A DNA stretch of 27,540 bases, from assembly GCA_000695325.1 (NCBI GenBank), contig AVPN01000480.1:8916-36455 (forward strand), given 5' to 3'. The position numbers and the translations under genes were made by a program. Position 1 is the stretch's first letter; each line of letters begins with the position of its first letter. Origin of the DNA: Pleurobrachia bachei (lineage: Eukaryota; Ctenophora; Tentaculata; Cydippida; Pleurobrachiidae). Below are positions 12,801-22,100 of this stretch, in pieces. The notes under the pieces were generated by a model that was given only the letters and a program-made list of their open reading frames with translations, was not told where the DNA came from and did no database searches.

Positions 12801-15280
12801 CCAGTTTGTTAATAACCAGGGTCATCTTATTGTTCTCGAACTGGTATTTGGGGTACTTTCCCTTGGATGCACTGAATAATATAGAACGTTAATTAGAATC
12901 ATCATATTCCAAATGTTTGAAAATGTGAATCGTTAGTAAACTTGAAACTAGAATCTTTAGTAAATTTGAAACTCATGTACCTGATCTGCAAGAAGGGCCT
13001 GGTGTGATACCAAGAGACACCCTTCAGCTTGGAGATGGCTGTCCTGGGAAGGTTGAAACTCAGTTTCACGGTATAGTACTCCTTGGCCTTCACAATTGTA
13101 GGTCTCCTGTGGTAATCCAGCTTGGTAGCTTTGAAGTAGACCCGGGTCAGGACCTTGTTGTCCGGCTTGATGAGTGCCATGTACTCTCCAATATCTTCAG
13201 GTCCAACATCAGCCACCACCAGCTTCTGGCTGTTCTCCAGGATGAAGTATTTAGGTCCGTTCTCCTCGGTGATCTTGATTCGGTTGTTACCGCTGACCCT
13301 GTACCAGGTTACAGAGGATCCACTGGGCTTGTTGGTACGGAATACAATGTCAGAACCACGCAGCTGCAACTTGTTCAGATTGTCCTCTGTAATGGGGGGG
13401 GGTGTGATTAATTGCGGGTTATTGATAGTATAAAACTGAAAATTCCTGTTGGTTTTGAGGATTATTTCATTATCCATGGCATAAAATTCAAAAAGACCCT
13501 AACATTCGTTTCCCCAACTCACTAGGCTTGTCGGTGACAGTCAGTTTGTAGTACAGATCAGTCTTGCTCATGCCATTGTTGTACATGATAAGGGCCCGGT
13601 AGTACCCGGCATCATCAGCCTTGACGTCCTCGATCTGCAGAGAGTAGACACTCTTGGACTTGTAGGACCAGATACTGAACCTGCGGGAGATTTGAGTGGT
13701 TAAATGGGAGTACTGGGAATTTGATCATGAAGAGAGAGGAAAACGCGTACTTCCATCTTTGAAAAGAGTTTTATTATGTTTTACCGAATAACTAGTTTAA
13801 CAACACTTGCCTGCCTCCAGGGTTGATCCTCCTGTTGACCTTGCTGTCAGCCTGGTACTTGTACCAGATAACACATTTGATGTTGTATGCGTTCCTGATC
13901 AGGAAGGAGAACTTGATCCTGGATCCTTTCACTGCACTGATCTTCCTGGCTTTAGCAGGTGACTCGTAGTGCTCAAGATCAGATTCTACAATGGGGTGAT
14001 GGGGAAGGTTAGTAACGATAGTAACACATCTCCAGGCGTAGAATTTAAAGTTTCAAGTGTGACCAGATAAACTAAACTTACTCTTGTGTTTAAAAACGAC
14101 AGGTGTAGAGGCAGCTGCCTTGGCGGCGGCTTTAGCAGCAGCAGCAGCAGCAGCAGCAGCGGCGGCTTCTCNNNNNNNNNNNNNNNNNNNNNNNNNNNNN
14201 NNNNNNNNNNNNNNNNNNNNNNNNNNNNNNNNNNNNNNNNNNNNNNNNNNNNNNNNNNNNNNNNNNNNNNNNNNNNNNNNNNNNNNNNNNNNNNNNNNNN
14301 NNNNNNNNNNNNNNNNNNNNNNNNNNNNNNNNNNNNNNNNNNNNNNNNNNNNNNNNNNNNNNNNNNNNNNNNNNNNNNNNNNNNNNNNNNNNNNNNNNNN
14401 NNNNNNNNNNNNNNNNNNNNNNNNNNNNNNNNNNNNNNNNNNNNNNNNNNNNNNNNNNNNNNNNNNNNNNNNNNNNNNNNNNNNNNNNNNNNNNNNNNNN
14501 NNNNNNNNNNNNNNNNNNNNNNNNNNNNNNNNNNNNNNNNNNNNNNNNNNNNNNNNNNNNNNNNNNNNNNNNNNNNNNNNNNNNNNNNNNNNNNNNNNNN
14601 NNNNNNNNNNNNNNNNNNNNNNNNNNNNNNNNNNNNNNNNNNNNNNNNNNNNNNNNNNNNNNNNNNNNNNNNNNNNNNNNNNNNNNNNNNNNNNNNNNNN
14701 NNNNNNNNNNNNNNNNNNNNNNNNNNNNNNNNNNNNNNNNNNNNNNNNNNNNNNNNNNNNNNNNNNNNNNNNNNNNNNNNNNNNNNNNNNNNNNNNNNNN
14801 NNNNNNNNNNNNNNNNNNNNNNNNNNNNNNNNNNNNNNNNNNNNNNNNNNNNNNNNNNNNNNNNNNNNNNNNNNNNNNNNNNNNNNNNNNNNNNNNNNNN
14901 NNNNNNNNNNNNNNNNNNNNNNNNNNNNNNNNNNNNNNNNNNNNNNNNNNNNNNNNNNNNNNNNNNNNNNNNNNNNNNNNNNNNNNNNNNNNNNNNNNNN
15001 NNNNNNNNNNNNNTTCTCCAGCCGCTTCAGCAGCCTCGGCCTCAACTGCAGAGTCCATCAGAGGGGTGTCTGTCTCCTCGTGGGTACCAACCACATCTCC
15101 CAGTACCAGGAGGGTCGCCAGAGAGGCGACTCTGAAATGAAGAGAGGGGCATGTTAGTTGGAAGATAGAAGCAGATTAGTTGGAACTGGTATTTGAGAGA
15201 TAGGTGAGGCTGTAGGTTGATATTTATGAGAGCTGTAGTAAGCAGGGTGATTTTGGTATTTACATTAATAACTTAATCAT
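6829..15280 (-). CDS. Secreted 14-Ig-domain protein with Ala-rich N-terminus
   Basis: I do not recognise this as a named gene. Exons: 15280-15264; 15131 through the gap to 14082 (may be more than one exon); 13985-13811; 13680-13523; 13386-12981; 12871-12102; 11994-11793; 11646-11501; 11398-10808; 10715-10443; 10285-10136; 10019-9864; 9699-9403; 9291-8694; 8579-8428; 8272-8080; 7963-7857; 6893-6829. Every junction outside the gap is in phase, and exons 3-18 give about 1,479 residues. Order: signal peptide, acidic and Ala-rich stretch, 14 Ig-like domains, then a 24-residue tail. Each domain keeps the strand-C aromatic (WYR, WFH or WTY) and most keep a D-x-G-x-Y motif, but the strand B and F cysteines are nearly all absent. 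No TM segment or GPI signal is visible, so an extracellular or matrix role is inferred. The protein is rich in Lys. If the signal peptide is wrong, a titin-like intracellular protein is the alternative. Confidence 0.86.
6894..7856 (-). other. Last intron of Ig gene, purine-rich simple sequence on plus strand
   Basis: A 963-base intron with GA-rich stretches, mainly 7142-7190 and 7441-7720, seen as TC-rich on the transcript. No Ig-like core motif or D-x-G-x-Y is encoded in it, so it holds no missed domain. Confidence 0.7.
7857..11138 (-). other. Ig domains 8-14 (second super-repeat unit)
   Basis: Seven more Ig-like domains matching D1-D7 in order. Cores: D8 IAWYKF / ADAGYY; D9 IAWFRI / ADIGMY; D10 IKWYHL / LDEGCY; D11 VTWTYV / PDAGFY; D12 VSWFHM / KDKGLY; D13 LFWYYV / SDGGVY; D14 VKWYRL / LDAGYY. 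A Pro/Ala-rich linker precedes D13, as it does D6. The unit is split by more introns than the first. It ends in the phase-1 donor at 7857. Confidence 0.82.
8027..8065. promoter_or_regulatory. Pair of X-box-like (RFX) palindromes in an intron
   Basis: GTTACCATGGTAAC at 8027-8040 is a perfect palindrome, and GTTGCCATGGTAAC at 8052-8065 differs by one base. Both fit the RFX-factor X-box pattern (GTYRCC, two-base spacer, RGYAAC). They lie inside the 116-base intron 7964-8079 of the Ig gene. RFX sites are known at promoters of cilium genes; here the function is unproven and they could be a local duplication. Confidence 0.5.
11139..13985 (-). other. Ig domains 1-7 (first super-repeat unit)
   Basis: Seven Ig-like domains. 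Cores seen: D1 VIWYKY / DDAGYY; D2 VTWYRV / EDIGEY; D3 VSWYHT / SDEGYY; D4 VDWTYY / KDIGFY; D5 IEWFHI / KDAGFY; D6 VNWYRV / ADRGQY; D7 VEFYRL / DDEGYY (core Trp replaced by Phe). Before D6 lies an Ala/Gly/Thr-rich linker. D3 to D5 share one 770-base exon, so introns between some modules are missing. Many introns between domains are phase 1, as usual for Ig modules. Confidence 0.82.
13681..13810 (-). other. GC-AG intron in Ig gene
   Basis: The donor after GGAGGCAG reads GCAAGT and the acceptor is CCCGCAG. Using GC joins phase 2 to phase 2 and restores the Ig1 strand order (NPGGR then FSIWSY). No GT donor nearby does this. The rest of the donor matches the strong consensus that GC donors need. 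Confidence 0.75.
14130..14171 (-). repeat. GCT/GCC triplet repeat encoding poly-Ala
   Basis: A CAG-type triplet run (GCT on the coding strand) encodes about 11 consecutive alanines, followed by KAAAKAAAS. It borders the assembly gap. On the far side of the gap the protein reads VEAEAAEAAGE, so the hidden part is probably more Ala-rich, charged, helical sequence. Confidence 0.85.
14172..15013. other. Assembly gap (842 N)
   Basis: A run of N inside the Ala-rich coding region of the Ig gene. The coding frames on its two sides do not connect if the gap is exactly 842 bases, so its length is an estimate or it hides an intron. Confidence 0.99.
15264..15280 (-). CDS. Exon 1 of Ig-domain protein (start of signal peptide)
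   Basis: A 17-base coding exon encoding MIKLL plus two bases, followed by the donor GTAAAT. Joined in phase to 15131 it reads MIKLLIVASLATLLVLGD, a good signal peptide: Lys near the start, a hydrophobic core, then an acidic mature region. It was chosen because it is the only nearby ATG whose donor has the required phase 2. Confidence 0.72.
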
Positions 15281-15793
15281 CTATCAGTTCCTGTTCCCTC
15301 CTCCTAGACAGAAAGTTTTGTTAACAAAATAATAAACGGAAGTTTAAAAGGGTTAAAACAAGGTATGAACTACACAAAGAACGTAACAAAACGAAGGGAA
15401 AAAGCTCTGGTGGTCAGCAAATCCAGGTGTCCCTTTTCCTTGTGGAGACTTTATCACACACCCACTCTCTCTCTCTCTCTCCCTCTCTTTCTCTCTCTCT
15501 CTCTCACCCTCTCTCTCTCTCTCTTTTTCACCCTCTCTTTCTCAGAGCTTTACAACGTGTCTTTATCACAGATCACGTGACCCAAAAAGCGGGCACCTCA
15601 ACTCCCCTTCTCAATATAGTTCCAACACTGGTCCGTTTAATTTTCTCATTCTATAATTCAGATCATCATCATCATTATATAGTTCAGATTAGATTAATTA
15701 TGGTTCATTCACATGGCGTCTAGTTATTATATTGGGGTCCCATGATCATGACTCATCAAGGTGTTGGTATGGGTGTGGACTGTGGTTGGTATC
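15281..15793. other. Spacer between Ig gene 5' end and cyclase 3' end, with CT microsatellite
   Basis: Contains a CT-rich tract at about 15463-15543 with short TTT and ACC interruptions. It must hold the Ig gene promoter and 5' UTR and part of the cyclase 3' UTR, all within about 0.5 kb. An ATTAAA on the minus strand near 15640 is a possible poly(A) signal, but weak evidence. Confidence 0.55.
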
Positions 15794-16126
15794 TCATGGT
15801 GTTGGCATGGGTGTGGTTGGTGTCGGTGGTTGGGAGCTACTCTGGGAACTTCTCGACAGCTTCTTCTTCACTCCCATAGCGGTAGGACTGTGAAGTGCAA
15901 ATGATGCCGGTGCTGTTAGGGTTGTGTTTGTGTCCTTCCTCTTCATGCTCCTCCTACACAAGTTGGTTGGTGTGGGTATATCTTCATCTTTCAAGTGCTC
16001 TGAGGGAGGTGGGGTGTCCAGGTAGAGTGTTAGGGGATCTCGGGGTGCTGAGCTGCCGGAGTGTCTCTCTATATCTGTTAGTTTGTCAAGTCTACTTGAC
16101 CTGCGTTTCCAGAGCACCAACATATC
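15794..16126 (-). other. 110-codon open frame directly after the cyclase stop codon
   Basis: Immediately after the TGA at 16129-16127 the same frame stays open for 110 codons, Ser/Thr/Pro- and Lys-rich, ending in PMPTP. Its composition resembles the cyclase tail. It could be 3' UTR open by chance, read-through sequence, or an alternative last exon: an acceptor AACAG before 16074 would join the phase-1 donor at 16325 in frame. Confidence 0.4.
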
Positions 16127-19100
16127 TCAACTTTCCCCTACACCTCCGTTTAATTCCTCAAACTCTGCAAGAGAAGAAGAGGGGTTAGTTGATTTATTGT
16201 TGAGGGAGAATCTAGAAATAACGAGGTAAAACAACAAATAAGAGTAATTATCTTTCCAATTCCACGTTCTGACACACATAAACGACATAAAATAAGAGCG
16301 ATTCGAACACAAACAATTACTTACTAATATCATCATAACATGTGGCATCATTGAGATCTGAAGCAGAAGATATGCCGTCAGGGAAGACATCATCTGGTGT
16401 GATAGGTTCCTCTATCGTCCTCAGATCACTGATCCTCCCTCCCTTACTATCCTTCTTCTGGTAGAAAAGTGAGCTGTTGCTATCCTTACGGAACGGAGTT
16501 GACAACCTCTGTCTCGAATCGTCCCTTAAGAGATAGAAGGGTTGTGGAATAAAATTTAATGTAGCCTATCAGTTAACAGTCAGGTTAAGGATGAAGATTG
16601 GACTCAAGAGAATTAAACATATTCTACCCAGACTTACATGACAAAGTTTCCTCTGAAAGGTTCTGAGAAACATCTCCTAGCAGTTCGCTCCTGGTTAAAC
16701 TCGTCCGGGTTGGATCGGGGTGCCCTCATTCTCTCCATCATTCCCTCCATCGATACACTAGGTGAAATCGAATGTTAGTGGGACTAGGCGGGAATAGGAT
16801 CTGGTCAAGGCAGTAGTGGAATCTTCAAGAAGCATTATTCTTTAGAAACTGGAACTTTGGTCCACGGTTACCTGATGATATCGTGCATCCCGATTCTCAC
16901 AACTGCAGTTGATAACTTCTTCTTCCTCTCCTTTTTCACCTCATTATTGTTACTAGTTGTAGTGCTAGTCTCTATATCCTCCTCGGTACTATGAGACTGT
17001 GAGACCTTCCTGGTAGTGTTTGACGTCCAAACTGAGCTGTCAGCAGTTGCCCCGGATACCACTGACTCTACATCTGAACCATCCATATCTGTTTGTAGGG
17101 CAACCGTTTCTGGGGGCAGCTCGTAGTCAAAACCTGTCATACCTGGAGAGATATATAGGTCGAGGTAGCTGTAGGGTTCAGCAAAAACAAGATTTTCGAA
17201 GGTTTATGTGGAACAATAACCGTGTTTCTATTTGAGTTACCTGTTACAAAGTATGTCTGATGCTCCCCTCTATTTTTCAGAGTCACCTTCTTCGCTCTGG
17301 GTACCACTCTAAATGCATTATTGTGCTCTCTCAACAGCCCCACCATAGCCTCACTGGTGTGAATTGTAAAGGGCTTCCCCGTGCTCTCCAGTCTCGAAGT
17401 GAAGTTAACTGTATCCCCAAACAAACAATATCGGGGGTTGATCCCAGTGCCTATCACACCAGCAGCAAGACTACCAGTGTGGAGCTGTTGCTATCCTTAC
17501 GGAACGGAGTTGACAACCTCTGTCTCGAATCATCCCTGAAATGATAAAATTTAATGCATTGTCACACACCTTTAAGGTAAGGAGGAAGGTTGGACTCATG
17601 AAAACTTCATTGAAATAAAAAAGAAAAAACAACTTCTTACATGAAAAAGTTTCCTCTGAAAGGTTCTGAGAAACATCTCCTAGCAGTTCGCTCCTGGTTA
17701 AACTCGTCCGGGTTGGATCGGGGTGCCCTCATTCTCTCCATCATTCCCTCCATCGATACACTAGGTGAAATCGAATGTTAGTGGGACTAGGCGGGAATAG
17801 GATCTGGTCAAGGCAGTAGTGGAATCTTCAAGAAGCATTATTCTTTAGAAACTGGAACTTTGGTCCACGGTTACCTGATGATATCGTGCATCCCGATTCT
17901 CACAACTGCAGTTGATAACTTCTTCTTCCTCTCCTTTTTCACCTCATTATTGTTACTAGTTGTAGTGCTAGTCTCTATATCCTCCTCGGTACTATGAGAC
18001 TGTGAGACCTTCCTGGTAGTGTTTGACGTCCAAACTGAGCTGTCAGCAGTTGCCCCGGATACCACTGACTCTACATCTGAACCATCCATATCTGTTTGTA
18101 GGGCAACCGTTTCTGGGGGCAGCTCGTAGTCAAAACCTGTCATACCTGGAGAGATATATAGGTCGAGGTAGCTGTAGGGTTCAGCAAAAACAAGATTTTC
18201 GAAGGTTTATGTGGAACAATAACCGTGTTTCTATTTGAGTTACCTGTTACAAAGTATGTCTGATGCTCCCCTCTATTTTTCAGAGTCACCTTCTTCGCTC
18301 TGGGTACCACTCTAAATGCATTATTGTGCTCTCTCAACAGCCCCACCATAGCCTCACTGGTGTGAATTGTAAAGGGCTTCCCCGTGCTCTCCAGTCTCGA
18401 AGTGAAGTTAACTGTATCCCCAAACAAACAATATCGGGGGTTGATCCCAGTACCTATCACACCAGCAGCCAGGCTACCAGTGTGAATTCCAATTCGTATC
18501 TGAACTCGGAGGGGTCCTTTAGAGCCCTCTATCTCCATCTCATTCACTCGGCTCAGGACGAAGAGGGCAAAAGTAGCTATACATCCTCCATGCATACAAC
18601 TGGAATTTTGAAGGTTATTGTCAAATCCAATTTCTGTTGTCATGGTTGATGGTATGTACTCCTAAATTACATCTGAATAGGTAATCCTTATTTAAAGAAC
18701 TTACTTGGGCTCTTGTCGGACAGGGAGACCAGACATGACAAGATATGAATCTCCGATTGTTTCCACTTTATAGAGTTTATCTCCAAAACAATCGACCATG
18801 TGGTCAAGTACATCATACAACTGAAATATCTTATGTTACTATGGTTACCAAATATCACGTGTTACTATGGTTACCAAATGTCACGGTTTACGTTGTGTTG
18901 TTTCGAACTCGAATGTCCTGACGAAGTGTGCAGTGTAGATAAAGCAATGATTGAGCTGTCTACATACGTTGTTCAGAAAGTCAACAATGAGTTTGGGATC
19001 ATCTTTGAACTTTCTGGAGTTGGCAATCTTTTGGAAGTTGTAGATATCACTAAAAAACAGGGACACTTCTGACGTCTCGAAGGGTGGTTGTCTTTCTGCC

Positions 19101-22100
19101 ATGAGACAGTGTACAATGTGTCGTGGTAGCATCTTTTGGAGGAGATCTTTGAAGTTCCTTTGCTCCCCCATCAGATTTTGTTCCATTTCTGATAAAAAGA
19201 ACAGGTGTTAGTTCATAATCATAATGGATACGTCTTGATATTTAAGCAAATGCTAGGAATAGGCTTTTCAAACAGTGCCCTAAGATCTTGTACCTTTAAC
19301 TTTATTATCAAGTCCCTCTGAGTATTCCTCCATTTGTGTAGCAAGAAAATCTCCAAAGCTAATATCTTGGGTTAGATATGGTTCCAGGGATTTCAGTATC
19401 GCTACAAATCCAGGTCTAGATTTGGGGTTTTGCTCCCAGCAAGAAGTTACCAAGTTTACCAAGGCATCAATACCACTGCACTCTGTTCTTAGCAACTGGG
19501 AGAGGGGTATATTAAGACGCTGCAGAACTATGAGGTAATCATATTCACAGAATTTCAGATGTGAATGGGTGCTAAACAGTTACCTGAGGTCTGAAGGGTG
19601 GGTCAGAGTTCCCCTTCACCCTTGCCACCACATCTATACACGACACCTCCTCCTGATCACTTGTATAGGGCAGCCTACACTGCAACACATGACACGCCAC
19701 CAGTGCGAAACTGAACACATCACACTGCATCAGCTCTACTTTAGTACACCTCCTTTTGGTGTTCAACAGCTCTGGAGCTGTCCATAGTTTCTCAGCAGCG
19801 GTCAGCTCTGGATCATTGACTGTCTCTTTGTAAGACACTCTGATACCTGGTGGTTCAATATCGCTAACCTTCACACACCACTTACTGTCAACCAGACAGT
19901 TGGAGGATTTTAGAGAGCCGTGGGGGAGATTCATCACAGTATGCATGTGCTTCATACCACGTGCCACATCGTTCAGCACGTGCATTTTGTACTCGAAATT
20001 CTCCATGATGTTGAGGGGGTTGGTTTCTATTAGATCACACAGACTACCATAGGCGCAGTGTAGCTGTACTAACTGTACAATCCCTCCACCCTTTTCAACC
20101 ACCCCTAGTAGAAAGTTCACGTTCTCGCACGCTCCAGAGACTCTCTTTGCTAGGTCCACTACGAGCTCCAAATCTTTAGAAATATTCCCCTGAACATCAC
20201 TAATCTCCTTTACATGCACATCACAGTGTTTGTAAACTTCCTATCAGTCTCCTGACATTGGCATACCGTCCAGCCAGACTGACATTAGCAGCGCTACGAG
20301 TACTGCATCTTTTGAAATCGTTTCTCCTTCTGAAACTCAATTTACGGGTGTCCAGGAATACCAGCTTTCGGGACTTTCGACATTTTCGTTTTTGATAGGC
20401 CTTGTTGGTGAGGTATGCACTGATGGAGATAAGGACTAGGAAAATTACAAAGCCGCCCGCTGATGCTTCAAGGGCCGTTCTGCGTGAGGGAGGTGACCAT
20501 TCTGGATCAGGTATCTCTCCATCTACCCAGGGTATATTGGCACCTGCAGTGAGATGAAGTCGATTGTTACAGTGGTAGGGGTGAGGTTGTTTTGTTCAAA
20601 CCCGGTCGAGAGAGAGAGAGGGTCGAGCAAGGCAAGGGTAAAGTTAACAAAATCAATTGATCCATGATGTGCTTGTCAGATTGCGGAGCAACTGGTTACG
20701 AAAGTAACAATGATGTGCATCTCACCATAGTCAGTGATGGCACTGCAGTAGGGTTCAGCACAATTGGTCCAGTTCCATGTCTTCACCATTCCATTACCAT
20801 GGTAAAACACCATACCAATAGGAAGGTCCCTTGATTTCCTCGCTTCATTCCACCTAACAGGCCCACTATACAGGGATATATTAGTATTCTCCGCCCAGTC
20901 TCCAATACCGATGTCGCCCCGGCCCGTAATATCGGTATAGGAGGCAATGAGGTGGATAGAATCGGCTAGGAGTAGCTCGAATCCACTTTCATCAAGTGGG
21001 GTGGTGATGTTAAACAATCCCTCAAACCGACTCCTGAAAAACATAAAACGTTACGCAAAGCCAACTTATAAGATGGTCAAAGTGTTCAATGGGAACTGAA
21101 AATGCCTTCTTATTTCAAGTCCAACACAGTGCTTCCCGCCCGAAGAGCAACTCACGTAGTGGCATGTGTCAGTGATTTCCAGTAACTGACCCCGTAAAAG
21201 ACAAACTTTAGTGCAGATTCCATGGTATCTTGATGCCACTCATCCCAACCAGAAAACCATCTTGAACAATCAATATCCATCAGTTTACCCTGGGACATTG
21301 ACTGCCCATAGATATCCAGGAAGAATATTACTTTCCCCTTACCTAACAGCCCTGGAATAGATAATAGGGATGATGGTTTATCTGATGAGCACAAGTTTGC
21401 TAAGATCATGGTTTTTTTCTGACAGTGATATCATCTTTCACAACCTTAACCCTGCTACCAGAATTATAAAGTCACTTACTCATATCACTAATTCATATGA
21501 CCTTACCCATAGTATAGGCTGTATACGCGTATCTCCTCAATTCACAGACATGCCCAATAAACGAGAATATGTTGGCTGTATTCTCACTGGCAACGAATTC
21601 TTCAAAATAATCATTACTGAATTCAGCTGAACTAGGATTCAGAGTTTTCACATTCACATCTGAAATGTGTATAATATTTAGCTGGCTGAGACCCATGAAT
21701 CCAGGTCGCGGTTCATTGGGGAATTATTACTTGGAATAAGGCCAAAAAGAGAAATGAACAGAGATGTTTATGAGTACGAAGACCATGTTTAGAAATACAA
21801 AATCCTGACATTATAGGGCACAGGGATCTGGGGATATGGATCAGAAACTAATTTCGATTACTAACCCAAGTTTAGAATGTTTTTATATCGTGGATCTTTC
21901 TGTATCTCCTTGTATATTTGGATTAGGTATTCCCACGCTTTGGTGTACCAAGGTAACCCCGATACTATAAAGTTGACCCTGAAAATATTTAAGTAATTTG
22001 TGGAGTGGGAATCTTAGTTTAGTTCATTTCTTCTCGGAGCATGTAGCTCTAACAATCGCGCGTCTTTCCTTGCTGGAGGAGTAGGAGCTGTGAAATCTAG

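Noticed and set aside
12106-12879. A 257-codon open frame on the plus strand
   Set aside because: It lies exactly opposite the Ig-domain exon 12102-12871, has no domain of its own, and is a shadow of the coding strand.
14053-15157. Open frames of more than 300 codons across the gap
   Set aside because: They are produced by reading N as open sequence. Only the short flanking parts are real.
20220-20346. Continuation of the TM exon frame into an Arg/Ser-rich stretch
   Set aside because: It reaches a stop before the kinase-homology domain and fits an ordinary 109-base intron better. It remains possible that part of it is exonic in another isoform.
21370-21630. An 86-codon plus-strand open frame, repeated at 25479-25739
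   Set aside because: It lies opposite ligand-binding exons and their introns and repeats only because the cassette repeats.
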